Source: Hypholoma sublateritium FD-334 SS-4
Taxonomy: Eukaryota; Basidiomycota; Agaricomycetes; Agaricales; Strophariaceae
Length of the DNA stretch: 64,000 bases
Reading direction: 5' to 3'
NCBI GenBank assembly: GCA_000827495.1
Contig: KN817524.1
Location: 250,262 to 314,261 of the forward strand
The notes beneath the pieces were generated by a model that made no database searches, was not told the origin of the DNA, and was given only the letters and a program-made list of their open reading frames with translations. This document shows positions 1 through 11,213 of the stretch, in pieces; positions within the stretch are counted from its first letter, which is position 1, and each line of letters opens with the position of its first letter. A program made the position numbers and the translations under genes.

Positions 1-362
1 TTTCCTTTCACGGTTCGGCCGTTGTTACATGGATGGTGTACATATTACACTGGTGCTTGATCCACTTTTCCGTGGGTGCAAAAAATAAAAAATCAGTTGG
101 AGTTTGAGTTTGGTTTGAGTATGTATAAAATATATGCGGTTTAACGACCGCACTGACGCTCGCGCGATGCACGTGTCTCCGCGAGGCATCCTGAGAGAAT
201 GACGTCATTGACATTTCATGTGCGCTGGGTGAAATTGCTGAACGTTCTTGACACGCGCGCGACGCCTGCTTGACGCCAGCACGCATCGCGCTCCAACTAC
301 CGCCCCCGTATTTATTTTTACGCGTTGATCCTGGGCTACGCAAACTTTCGCAGCTAGGGAAC
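1..362. promoter_or_regulatory. upstream region of COQ11-like gene
   Basis: No convincing coding sequence is seen here. A TATA-like TATAAAA lies at 124-130, about 235 bp before the start codon at 363, which is far for a TATA box, so its role is uncertain. The open frames in this stretch have unremarkable composition and no recognisable domain. Confidence 0.3.
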
Positions 363-1690
363 ATGAATCAAACTGTGCGCAAAATACTCGTCGTTGGGGG
401 CAATGGCTTCATTGGTTAGTTTCTCCAGTCTTCACTGTCATGAATTGGATTGAAAACTCATGAAATGCGTCGTTAAGGTTCTGCTATCTGCAAAGCCGCC
501 GTAGAGCGAGGCGTGCAAGTGACAAGCGTTAGGTAAATCACTGAAGCTGAGACGACGACACGCAAGCAGCTAATACACGCATTGTCCGACCAGTTCATCT
601 GGGACACCATACAGAACACCAAAGGGGCATTCGCCTGCGTGGACATCCAAAGTGTTGCCTATTCGCCTACGCCGCCTGCGAACAGACTCTCACATCTATT
701 TCGCTTGTTCCGCGACAGGTAGACTGGCAGACTGGCGACGCGCTGCAGCCCCAGAGTTTTGCGCACCTCCTTCCGGAAGCAGATGGCGTCGTGCACACGC
801 TTGGAACGCTCATCGAAAACAGCTCGTACAAGCAGGCCGTGCAGCAAGGCGACCTGCCGGCTTTGTTTAGAAGCTTGCACGAGGCCATGCGTGGCGGCAG
901 CGGCAACCCGCTGGAAAAGAAACACGCAAGCGAGTATCTGAAGAGTTACGAGGTCATGAATCGAGATGCTGGTGAGGATGAACCATACATGGTGGATGTT
1001 CATTCTCATCGGGTTGCTAATGAAGTGATCATTTATAGCCCTCCGTGTGTGCGAGGCGTTCATATCGGCGGGCGTGGGCTCGAATGACGCGCGCAACGCA
1101 CCGCGGCCGTTCGTGTATATCTCTGCAGAAGACATCTTCCGTCCCGTCATCCCCGCTAGATATATCGACACGAAGCGGGAGGCTGAGCGGGGGATCGAGC
1201 AGATGATGGCTGGGAACTCAGACTATAGAGGCGTCTACATGCGCCCAAGTGCGTGTCTGTTTCTTGTTCCAAGTTGGAGTGCTAACGCAAGACTCACGCT
1301 GCACCTCCAGGTCTGGTGTATCACGCACATCTTCGCCCTCTGACGACCCCTATCGCCGCCGCGCTCGACCTTTCGGCTACTATCCATAGGAAGACGCCTT
1401 CCACCATACCCACCCCTTCCAGTATTCTCCGATCGCTCGGCTCCTTTAGATCATCTGCGCAGCGGCCGTCTCCTGCAGACAGTGTCGATGCAGGCTCCCC
1501 CCTAGTCTCAATTGCGAACGCCCTCTCTATCCCCCCAATTCATGTTGACCATGTTGCCGAAGCGGTGTGCGCTGTGTTGGACTCGCGGAATGCCGTGCGG
1601 GGCGTAGTGAATGTGGACCGGATGCGCGCGCTCATCGGCTGGGTAGAGAAAGGGCGAGATCAGTCTGGAATCGCGCTTGGGGGGCTGTGA
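363..1690 (+). CDS. COQ11: COQ11-like NAD(P)-binding oxidoreductase, mitochondrial
   Basis: An atypical short-chain dehydrogenase/epimerase-fold protein of the yeast Coq11 (YLR290C) family, which associates with the coenzyme Q synthesis complex at the inner mitochondrial membrane. The start codon leads directly into a Rossmann nucleotide-binding motif (ILVVGGNGFIG, continued as SAICKAA after the first intron). Later exons carry the family blocks DWQTGDAL, DGVVHTLGTL, FVYISAEDIF and YIDTKREAE; the YxxxK part is the usual SDR active-site pattern. The C-terminal block PPIHVDHVAEAV precedes the stop at 1688-1690. I infer at least five exons with short introns (near 416, 533, 641, 970 and 1249). 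No strong presequence is visible, as the protein begins almost at the Rossmann fold. The family assignment is recognition; the enzymatic reaction of Coq11 itself is not established. Confidence 0.85.
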
Positions 1691-2108
1691 TCTGAGTCAG
1701 GCGCGGCGGTAGAAGCGGCGTTGCACAGAGCATGACCGTGCACTAACCAGGTGTAGTGCACTAATTCACAAGGTCGCTAAAATATCACGCCCAAGTTAGG
1801 CGTTCGGACTGCCTCGGGAGCCCGTGCGGGGAGTTATGCATAGACATATACTTTGTCTGTGGCCTCATAAAGCCTCATAACCAGAAGTACCATCCTTAAT
1901 AATCGTATAAGTAATCCCAAGCAACATCACGCAATTCTTGCGGAGATCGAGTCTGTTTGTACCAATTTGATCAGTTATCGTAAGTGAATTTCTTTGGGGG
2001 CCGGCAATTATATCAGGGCGGCTTTTAATGCGCATACCGCTGACTCCTGCCTCCTACATCTTCTGCTTGCTTCCGCTCTTATTCGTCGCGCTTTTCCAGG
2101 TGGCGAAT
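1691..2108. other. intergenic region, COQ11 to ADK2
   Basis: No gene recognised. The tail of this stretch (2028-2108) is open in the adenylate kinase frame and would add 27 hydrophobic residues to that protein, but a start at 2109 gives a better mitochondrial presequence. The duplicated CCTCATAA near 1862-1880 is the only small repeat noticed. Confidence 0.3.
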
Positions 2109-3308
2109 ATGAACAATAACCTTCGCGGCGGGGTTCGCCATATCCAAAAACACGCTCTCGTCCGCTCTTCTTCGGCGCAGCTGATCCGCACGCAGCATGC
2201 ATGCACTTCCTGCAAGGGCCAGCGCTCCATCGCTCAGTCCACCACCTTCCGACGCGCCGTGCCCTTCTCACTGAACACATATTCGGCGCCACATGATGAA
2301 CGCGACGACCGGGTGGTGCGCATGCTCATGTTCGGAAAACCCGGCGCCGGAAAAGGGACGCTCACGACCCGCCTCGCGCAAAAATACGACATCGTAACCC
2401 TCTCCACCGGCGATTTGCTGCGCCAGCACATTGCGGAGCAGACAAAGATCGGGCGCGGGGCGGAGGGCATCGTCGCGCGCGGAGGGCTCGTCCCCGATGA
2501 GATGATGCTGGAAATCGTGACAAGCAAGTTGGACGGGCTGCAAAACAAGGTGCGCGTCGCCATTCACTTGCTGCTGGATAGCGTTGGGCTGATCCGCTTG
2601 TGTTAACTCTAGCATTGGATTTTGGACGGGTTCCCCCGCACGCTGCTTCAAGGAGAAATGTTAGATACCCATCTGAAGTAGGCCTCTCCGCATCGCGCAA
2701 GCAAATTTTTGCTTTAACATATATTTCAATAGGAAACGCAATACGCCGTTGACGCTGGTGGTTAATCTGGACGTCCCAGACGAGGTGATTCTGAGCCGTA
2801 TATCCGACCGATGGATACACCTGCCTTCTGGGCGCGTTTATAACATGTCTTACAACCGTCCGAAAGTTACGGGGCTGGATGACGAGACCGGAGAAGCCCT
2901 GACTAAACGCCCCGATGATAATCCTGTTCGTCTCTGTCTTGTCCCCATTTACTTACCCCATTCTCACTCGCCGCACAGGAAACTTTTGCGCGCCGACTGG
3001 CCGCGTTCTACGCGTCCACTTCGCCGCTACTCACATATTTTTCAAAATCGGCAGCCTCTTCCGTGGCCCGTCGGCTAAACCCTAACCACCAACATCCCCA
3101 TCAGCTCTCCTTCCACACGCCCTCAGGGTTAAAGGTGAAGACCCTGGCCGGGAGGACTTCCGATGAAATTTGGCCGCAATTGGATCGTCTGCTCCAAAAT
3201 ACATTTCCGGGACTACGAGAAAGGCTGGAAACTACTACGATGAAAACGCGACAACTAGTCAGCAACGAAGCAATTGAGGCTGAACATCGAGCAGAATCCG
3301 CAACATAG
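2109..3308 (+). CDS. ADK2: mitochondrial adenylate kinase (GTP:AMP phosphotransferase type)
   Basis: Transfers phosphate between nucleoside triphosphate and AMP, probably in the mitochondrial matrix. The roughly 65-residue N-terminal extension is rich in Arg and Ser and poor in acidic residues, as expected of a presequence. It is followed by the P-loop GKPGAGKGT, the AMP-binding block STGDLLRQHI, then WILDGFPRTL after the first intron. The LID region carries SDRWIHLPSGRVYN and RPKVTGLDD, the cysteine-free form typical of mitochondrial and long adenylate kinases. The last exon encodes RRLAAFYASTSPLL and runs to the stop at 3306-3308. Three introns are inferred (from about 2549, 2678 and 2927). 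An upstream in-frame ATG at 2028 would add a hydrophobic stretch, so I prefer 2109. The closest type is yeast Adk2; the GTP preference is inferred from family, not seen. Confidence 0.88.
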
Positions 3309-3437
3309 TTTGTTCTCAGATATACCAATCCCTCGGCTTTCTTGTTGTCCTATTGTTTTGTACTTTTAATCTTTATAATTGCTACATTGTATATTATCCT
3401 TTCGCATACCTTGCTATCGTAGGGCGTACCTGTTGAT

Positions 3438-4408
3438 TTAAACCTTGAGGTGTCGACATAAATGAATACTGGACATAACGCACATTTTAACAGCAAAAAG
3501 GCCATCCGGGAGGCCGTCTTGTACTTTTTCCTCCACCAATTTGAGGCCAGCCGCCGCAAAAATGGATTTCCATGCCAAGTCAGATCTGCAAAAAGGATCA
3601 GAAAGGTGTCTAAAGTGGGAAATAGATCACTCGCCTAGTCAGACTAGAATCTTGCTCGTCAAACATTATTTCAGCTGAGCCATCGGGACCATCTGAACAG
3701 ACATTTTCTTTAACAACAATGACACTGTGCTTGTCCTTCCTCAGAGAAACACGACTGCGCTGGAAGAAAGCGACAAGATCGACATTGGAAAGATGGCCCA
3801 AGCACCACTGGCACCAGATCACGTCGAAGCCGGAGTTGATGTCCTCAGTCGGATGGGGCGATTGATATCCGACGCGATCAAGAAAGCGCGCGCGATGAGG
3901 CATCTGCGGGTCGAAATCTTGCAGAGTACCCTGGAGAATGGTGACGCTTTTCGATTGATCTGCGAGACCTGGCCACGAGACTTTGGCGGAAGCTGATGGT
4001 GCCTCTGATGCATTCTTGCGGGCGCTTGCTAGGGCCTGCTGGACAAACGACTCCACGGGTTCCAGGAGGACCACATCGGAGACGAGATGAAGCAGGACGT
4101 CCGCGGTGACCCGACCGATGCCTGCGCCGACATCGAGGGCGCGTGTTCTAGGCGCGTTTTGCGGCGCATCGAGGGGCCGAAATGCAGACGGCACTGTGGA
4201 TAGTTCTGGATAGAGATTGAGCAGGAAAAGGCGCGAGCCGAGAGCGTCGACCCTTGGTAGAGACTGGCAGAATGAGTATCACGACAGCCTGAGAGGGAGA
4301 GAGCACAAGTACCCCAGATCCATAGCCGCCGAGGACACCGTCCAAGCTCGCCGGCTGTGTGTTCCAATACTCGATGCCGTCTTGCACGTCCGGCTGTTCC
4401 TGCGACAT
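3438..4408 (-). CDS. TAE1: protein N-terminal (Xaa-Pro-Lys) methyltransferase NTM1/TAE1
   Basis: An SAM-dependent enzyme that methylates the alpha-amino group of proteins whose N terminus, after Met removal, reads X-Pro-Lys; in yeast these are ribosomal proteins. Exon 1 (from 4408) encodes the family opening with IEYWNTQPASLDGVLGGYG. Exon 2 has the SAM-binding block ALDVGAGIGRVT and the substrate-site block IWCQWCLGHL, with VVKENVC further on. The tail exon reads SDLAWKSIFAAAGLKLV then GLPDGLFAVKM. The second intron (3586-3634) appears to use a GC donor. Only that choice restores the conserved TRSD junction, since the alternatives frameshift or stop. The last few residues after KM are not typical of the family. 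It is divergent from CSM3, with 88 bp between start codons. Confidence 0.88.
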
Positions 4409-4496
4409 GATGGCCGTTGATCTGCAACGGCATCACGTGTCCGCATCATCTCAATTAAAATCACGTCGTCCAAATAGGCGTACATAACGCGCTGCC

Positions 4497-5810
4497 ATGG
4501 CCTCTCTTGACAGCATCTGGGATGAGCCCGCCACCGAAGTCTCGCAGGTCGTCGAAATCACCAGCGATGACGAGCTTTCAGCGCCTAAAGCCTCAAAAAG
4601 ACCCAGAGCTGCTCTCTTTCTCTCCGACTCCGACGAGGATGTCGACATAGCCGGCCCATCGCGGCAGGCACGCGGGGCGCCCGTCCCTCCGCCTCCAGAT
4701 ATCGACATTGACGCGTTGTTCGCCGACATTGATGATGACGACCTCAATCTGGCTCCCCTTCCTGCTCGCATTGACGAGGCGGCAGCCACTCGGGAGGCGG
4801 AAGCGCGCCACCGGCGAAACATGCCTGCTTCCACGTTGCTCGAGATTCTGCCCAGCGGCTCGCCCTCACGCGACAACGATGGCTCCCCGAATAAGAGGTC
4901 AGAAGACAAGGGAAACGATGAAAAGAAAGCGCGTCGGAAAATCTTCAAACTAGACGAAAATCGCTTGCTGGGCCCAAATGGATTTCCGCAGCTCATCAAG
5001 ATGACCAAAGACTTCAGGATCAAAGGGAAGGGACACGAAGTACGTTGCTAACCCGACATAGAGAACTTATTTTCTGACCTCCTCGCAGGCCACGGATCTG
5101 AATCGCATCCTCCAGACATATCAGTACTGGTCCCATCAACTATACCCCAAAACGCAGTTCCGCGATACGGTTGAGCGCGTCGAAAAATTAACACATTCTC
5201 GGCGCATGAATGTGAGTAAGCCGGCCCATCTGGAAATGACACTTCCATTTATCTCAATCAATACCAGGTAGCGCTATCAGTCTGGCGCGACGAAGCCCAC
5301 GGAGTTCAGCGTAAGGGCGCCGAGGATGACGACAATAATGAGGATCTAGGCCATGCGGATCAGGCAGATGATGAGCTTATGGACACCGATGATCTCCACC
5401 CACGCCCTCGGTCTTCATCTGTGCCATCTTCACGCGTGTCGTCGCCACCGGCGACATCGGAGGCCGAGAACGATGGTCCTTTGCGACCAACAGTAGAAGC
5501 TCCGAATGCCGCTTCTCAGCATGGAGAAGAAGACGAGGACGAAGCGTTCTGGCGATCCATGGATGACTTTGGAGGCGACTCGTTTGGTGCCCATGCGGCA
5601 CCGCCTGCCCCGGTTGCACCTCGAGCCCCAGTCGTGGACGACGACGACGACGACATGTGGGACATAATTAATGAGATGGAGCAATCAACTGCTGTCAAGA
5701 GTGCAGCCCCTTCAGCGGGACCTGCACCGCCAGCATCCCCAATGCCTGTTATTGTTCCTGTGACTGGTGAGCCTGAGCCAGACGATGACTGGGATGACAT
5801 GTATGTTTAG
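4497..5810 (+). CDS. CSM3: replication fork protection complex subunit Csm3/Swi3 (TIPIN homologue)
   Basis: Partner of Tof1/Timeless in the fork protection complex, which stabilises stalled forks and supports S-phase checkpoint signalling and sister-chromatid cohesion in the nucleus. The N terminus is acidic (SDSDEDVDI, ALFADIDDDD). The conserved Swi3 domain lies at about residues 145-235: RRKIFKLDENRLLGPNGFP, LIKMTKDFRIKGKGHE, then after an intron DLNRILQTYQYWSHQLYPK and FRDTVERVEKL. The C-terminal half is low-complexity, Pro/Ser-rich and acidic, ending DDDWDDMYV. Two introns are inferred, near 5041-5089 and 5212-5268. The gene is divergent from TAE1 and convergent with CMR1, leaving 128 bp between stop codons. 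The domain match is strong; symbols differ by species (Csm3, Swi3, TIPIN). Confidence 0.9.
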
Positions 5811-5938
5811 TTACACAACCTGCTGTATTATCATATTGTCATCTTTCAGCATATATACCAAGTTTACACCACGCAAGATATACATACACTACAATAAATA
5901 TTCTATCAATCAGAAACATAATCCATCCATCCAGCCGT

Positions 5939-8145
5939 CTACGGTTCATCTATCAAAGACTCTGGCGCCCACAAAACACATCTTCCACTTGCGTTACCGC
6001 TTGCAGCTCTCTCGACGATACTTGGATGGGAACAAGTTACAGCTTGCACCGCGCTAATCCTGTGAAACGAAATCAAAAGATTGCTATCGACATGAGAAAA
6101 TGCACGCACATCGTTGGATCAGAAAGAGATGTGATCAGTTCACCCTACGAAAATCGGTCGAGTGAGCATAGAGTAAAAACAGAGGGAGGTATAGGAGCCT
6201 ACCTTGCTCGAATATATATCAAGGGCATGGTTCATGTTAGCCACCGTGAAGTGAGGATACGCGTCGGGGTTCGGACTCCATTGAGCTCGTAGGATAGTTA
6301 GCCATTTGCCCTGAAACGTATAATTAGGGCCTGAATGTTTTTATATCTCAAAAAGCATCACTCACCGTCTGACAATTATGACGAATGTGGCAAAACGGTC
6401 TAAGGCTCGGGAAAACATCATTAGTCTTGAAGGCAGGAGAGCGAATATCCCACACTATTAACGAAGTCAATTTTGGTAGTAAAATAGAAATAAATTGACG
6501 CACAGCGAAGGGTGTCATCATAACTTGTACTGACGATCTGGCGCCCTCTAGGATCCCAGTAGGCAGAGCTAGCAGACTTGTCGTGTTTCCACTCGCCTCG
6601 GAAAGCGCCTTTTCCAACCTTCGAGGCACAATACTCCTGCACAATCGACGAGTCGAAGTTGAGTACATGGCGAGCAGTGTCATCCTCTGAAACGTCTTGA
6701 TCTGCTAGGTCGAGCAAATCAATTGGCATTCCGTCGAGCTTGCGCGTGTCCCAAATTCTGTAAGAAAGAATGGGCGCGTTAGCGCTGTTCTGTACATATC
6801 TTGGAGCATAGCAATCTTACTTGAGAACACGGCTATTGCTGGCAGTGAGCAAGAAGTTTGGACGTGTAGGATTCACGCTGACAGAGCCAATCTTGTGCTC
6901 AGATAATTCATACCGCCGAGTTCTTGTCTTGGCTTCGCGGAGGTCAAGGTGAGTTGCACCACCTGCACCGTCGCCTATCCACATCTCGTGCCCAGCAGCA
7001 GGCAAATCGATGCTGGTGATAAGAACGCCGTCGTTGCTGGCGTATATTTCCTTGGAAGAGCCCGATACAAAAGACAAGCTTCGGATGGTGCAATCATAAG
7101 AACTGGTGTAAATCTGGAACGTAGGTAATTAGGTTGCTGAGAACACGGTCGACTTGTCCAACGTACATTGTGCGAGTCGATGGGGTCGACTTTAATGCAT
7201 GAGATGGAGGACTTGGGTGTTGCTGGCCAATGTAGCTGAAAGCGCCAGTATTTTCCGCCTTCTCTATTTTCGGGAGCTATATCACTATCCTCCTCTTGTT
7301 CGTCCGGAGGAGCTCGGGCATCCCAGATACCCAATTGACCATGTTTATCTAACCAAAAGTTTCAGCTGAAGGTACATACAAAGGGAGGCTGGATGTCACC
7401 TCCAAAGAATAACAAGTCCTTCGTAAATTCAGGGTGATATGCCGAACAATATATCCTATTCGTTGTAACCTTGGCGCGCGACAGGACCTTGAGATTTTCA
7501 ACCTTATCTCGCAACTCCTTTAATGCAGATTTATGTTTAGCCTCTTCGGAGAATGCGAAGGCTTCGGGGTCTCCGACAGCACGCGAGACCTGGACGACGC
7601 TCTCCATGGTGGTGGATAACTGGGCGATATCCTGGGGGGAATCAGTCTCGGCGAGGGTGTGGAAATTGAGAACATGGTGTCGGGGCCGTTTGGCGATCCT
7701 GGCCTTCTCTTCTGCTTGCTTACGTTCCTCCTCCAGCCGTTCCTCTTCCTCCTCGCGTGCTTTCTGCCAAGAAGTGAATACGATCCTCAAGCATGTGGCA
7801 GAGCAGAACACATACCTCGCGGAGCTTTCGCTCCTCCTTAGATTCCTTAGAGTAATCCCCCATCTTCGTGAGTAGCCGGCGGGACTGCCGTCTAGGTAGT
7901 TCGGCTTCCGAGCGCTCGCGTTTGACTCTCTTGGGCTGCACAGGCTTCGCCGTTGTCTTCGAGGAAGATGACGAGCCCAAGTCTTTGACGGCTTGCTTCA
8001 GACCCAAACCTTCAAACAGCGCTCGGTTTTTGGCAATGTTGGCTTCGCGCTCGAGTTCACTTTTTGGTGGTTCGGTCAGTGCAAGTCAGTGGATGGTACA
8101 ACTTTCTACCGGCGAAAAGTTTACTCACTATTGAGACTTAACCAT
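5939..8145 (-). CDS. CMR1: WD-repeat DNA damage-binding protein Cmr1 (WDR76 family)
   Basis: A nuclear WD40 protein that binds UV-damaged DNA and, in yeast, gathers at intranuclear foci under replication stress. The first exon is only 17 coding bases (MVKSQ plus part of the sixth codon). Splicing joins it to YELEREANIAKNRALFEGLGL, the classic Cmr1 N-terminal block. A charged coiled-coil-like stretch (EEEEERLEEERKQAEEK) follows, then family WD blocks: VTTNRIYCSAYHPE, KHGQLGIWDARAP, ISCIKVDP, EIYASNDGVLITS, GSVSVNPTRPNFLLTAS and STSYDDTLRLWDIR. The end exon reads AVTCSHPSIVERAASGN and GRCVLWAPES before the stop at 5939-5941. I infer nine or more exons. It is the neighbour of another replication-stress gene (CSM3), though such adjacency is common by chance. 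Confidence 0.9.
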
Positions 8146-8888
8146 TGCAACTGAGTGGGAACAGCGGATTCGTCGCGTATACAGAGAAGCAGACGCCGGT
8201 GTAGTTACGAGCAGTCTCACAGGTGAAGGGCAAGGAATAAAAGTGGTAATAATAATGACTCGCGAACTTCAAGTTGGAAGCTCGTTTATTGTCACATTCG
8301 CAATTGGTCACCTATCACATGACCGTGATGAGCATCGCGCTGTCTGGACTCTGGAGTCTGGAGTCTGCTACCAATTAATCTGTCACCATCTGTAAGCCAG
8401 CATCTAGTCACAACTGCGTTCTTTAAGATAGAGGATGTTTAGAAACTCGTAAGTTTAAATTTTTCTTCTACATTTTCACAATGCGGATGATTATTTTTTC
8501 CTTTCAAGTTAACTCCGTCACAACTCCGTCATTCAATGCAACAAGTAGCTAGCCTCTCCTACAGAAATGGTCAAGAATAATGGAGTGGGGGTGTCATTTA
8601 TCTAGGCCATTAACAAAAAATATGCTCTGCGAAAAACCTTTGAAACAAAATCAATCAGAAGAAACACTGGTATCAATATTGCTACAAATGCGATTATGAG
8701 GCCCACAGCAAATGAGATAGCGATTAAGGTACGAGCGAACAGTGCAGAATTCAAAGCGGAAAACAAGGAGAATTAAAATACAATTTACTTAATGTATTAA
8801 GTAACCGCGAGGATGGGTATATTTAATACAGACCACTGGACATACATACTGAACTTCGACGAATCAATGTCAGTTTCGATGCATGTAT
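8146..8888. other. long intergenic region after the uncharacterised gene, 5' of CMR1
   Basis: About 740 bp without a supported gene. It holds the CMR1 5' flank and the 3' flank of the next minus-strand gene. A short tandem duplication of CTGGAGT occurs at about 8350-8367, and AACTCCGTCA is nearly repeated near 8511-8530. No RNA gene was recognised. Confidence 0.35.
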
Positions 8889-10702
8889 TCATGTGACTTC
8901 TAATATCGAGGTTTCGAGGACACGGAATTGTTCTGAAGATTTCGAATGTTCGGACCATCCCACTACTTCGCGCCAGTTGTGCGTATTTGCCTCCTTCTCT
9001 CCGGCGCCAGCGAACATGACGACCTCGTTATCGGTCAGCCCGCGGAAGATGAGGAATAGCCGAGTAAATGCGCATGGGTCGGTGGTCACTGTGATGTCGA
9101 TGGCAGCAGCAATCTTACTAGGAGACAAGAATCGATATGCAATATTGCTGTGGGCAGCAAACGCGGACATATTATTGCTATAAAAGCAGAAATAAGAATG
9201 CCATATGGAGATATGAGATAGCGCGAGGGTAAGACTTACTTGATAAACGCGGTACGGGCGTGTAGTGACATGCCCAATTGGTCCAAAACAACCATCAGAT
9301 GAGGGACAAAGTCTCTGAATGACATGGCGAAACCATTTCGGGGGGTGATAAAGTCATTAGGGTCGTACATGGTCGCGTCGGGGCTACATAATGCAGATTG
9401 AGAAACAGTGACGCTGGGCGAGCAAAACACCACTCACACTGCTTCATAATACAGCGCTGTTGACACCATCTCACTTTCGAAATGCTCAAGAGCGCCTCCA
9501 GGATGTACCCGCAAGAAATATTTGACTTTGCTCGTACCTTTACCTTCCTCGACAGTTTCTGGGGGAGGCCAAGAAGTACCCAATTTCCAGAGAGGCGAGA
9601 ATGTCAAGACCACATCGCAATACTGGACTGCCGGCGATAAAATCGTCAAAACACATTTGGCGGTAGCAGGTTTTGTAACAACCGCTAGTTTTGTCATAAC
9701 TCTATTGTCGATTAGCATGTCCGGGTTGTATTCATGCCCGGGAGGCAGTCGTGTACCACTGAATTCCATGGTGTGTGTGTCCCCAGAGTGGATAATGTCC
9801 AGCTTCCCCCAGAACATCCCGTCAACGAGCGTTCCGTCTTCCATTCTTGACATGTCGAGTTCATCGGAATTTATTGTAACGTCCAGCGCGACATTTTGAC
9901 CAGGAGTCAGCTCAAGATTGAAAGTGCCGGGCATTTCGAGAATCGGGGGCGGTCTGAATTTAGTATAGTTTTAGAAATGCTCCAAGTAATGACTGTGACG
10001 GAACTTACGGGGGTGCACTGAGAGATAAATACTGGATAAGCTATGGTTGGGGAAGAAGGAAGGTAGTAGGACTCACGGAGGATCAGGAGCAGGAGGAGGC
10101 GCATCCGTCACGATCTCGACCCTTATTCCTTGGACCCCCATTATCGCAATCTGATACGAATCCTCTCCTGTCAACTGAATAGACATGAGAGTGAATTCCA
10201 GTTAGCTGAGAAAAGAACGTGCATAGATATATGGTCCAGCCACCAGTCTCTGTGATACTTTGTAAGTGTAATTCCTAGAAAGATAGTGTCTGGAAAACGA
10301 ACGGCAGCATGAATCGATGCATATTCCACTGGAACGCGAAGATTAAACATGGCGTCCGGAGGCGGTTTTGTCCACTCCGTAGCCGCAGCCATTAGTTCCT
10401 ATGGGACAAATCAGAACGCGGCTCTTCCGACGAAATATTGCTCTACATGAAAGGTGTTTGGCAACTTTACAGAGATGAGTTCACGAGGTTCCGATAGATT
10501 TCATGAGTGGACTGCTCACCATCCTCAACGTCTCCATCTCTCCAAATGCGAGGGTCAGCAGTCTGGGTCTTGCGACAGCCATTGCGGGATTGGGATTCTG
10601 GGGAGGTTCTGGTTCCTTCGGTTTGGGTTTGAATTTTCCCCAGAAGTTTTGGGGTGGCGCTGGAAGACCCGTGTTTGTAGACCTATTAAGAATAGCGAGC
10701 AT
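8889..10702 (-). CDS. conserved uncharacterised fungal protein
   Basis: I do not know a function. The protein resembles a family of uncharacterised Agaricomycete proteins with three conserved parts: an N-terminal block (EWTKPPPDAMFNLRVPVEY), a central beta-rich part (VHPGGALEHFESEMVSTAL, WKLGTSWPPPE) and a C-terminal part (MYDPNDFITPRNGF, LGMSLHARTAFI, NIAYRFLSPSKIAAAIDIT, AGEKEANTHNWREVVGW, FRVLETSILEV). A Pro/Lys-rich stretch sits near the N terminus. No signal peptide, membrane segment or catalytic motif is evident. I infer seven or eight exons, including a possible 9-nt micro-exon at 10009-10017 within a proline run. The start at 10702 is the best upstream ATG; one at 10582 is also possible. 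The stop is at 8889-8891. Confidence 0.75.
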
Positions 10703-11213
10703 AGCGAAATATAAGACGTACAGAACAAGTGAGATGTGGGGAGCGCCTACGTCGGAGAATTATAGGCTAGCATAGAAGGGAAGAAAGAATGCACAGGTAA
10801 GATGGGAAGTTATCAAGGACTGGAAGCCGCAGACCGGAGCGGACTGTCAGATCTGTTGGGGCCCAAACACGAACCACGATGAGAACACGAGGCAAACTGA
10901 GGCAAAGGGCTCTTTATCGATCTTCACAATCAGCCCAGTTAGATTCCAGAGCTGATTTCTCCGATGTGAACGAGGGGTGAACGGAGAGCCACGACCAACT
11001 CAGACGGTCAGATTTGTGAAACCGGATGGGTAAAGATGAGTGAGTAGTGGATGAATAGATAAAGTTGGGTAGCACTTAAATGGGAACGAACCGAGCCGGG
11101 GATAACTTGGCTAATCTGATAAGATCAAGAGAATGTGATTACATACGCTTTCGTCACTGCCAGTGCTTACGCCTAAACTTTCCAGACAACTTGAAGCTGC
11201 TGCATTCTTCACG
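10703..11213. other. divergent promoter region
   Basis: About 510 bp between the start codons of a minus-strand uncharacterised gene and the plus-strand SAP-motif gene. No coding sequence is supported. The region is purine-rich with scattered GATGGG and GATGAG motifs and no obvious TATA box. Confidence 0.3.

Noticed and set aside
2028..2108. Longer N terminus for the mitochondrial adenylate kinase
   Set aside because: It would give a hydrophobic, signal-anchor-like start; the ATG at 2109 gives a better presequence.
8340..8370. Tandem CTGGAGT repeat as a minisatellite or regulatory array
   Set aside because: Only two to three copies, too few to call a repeat array.
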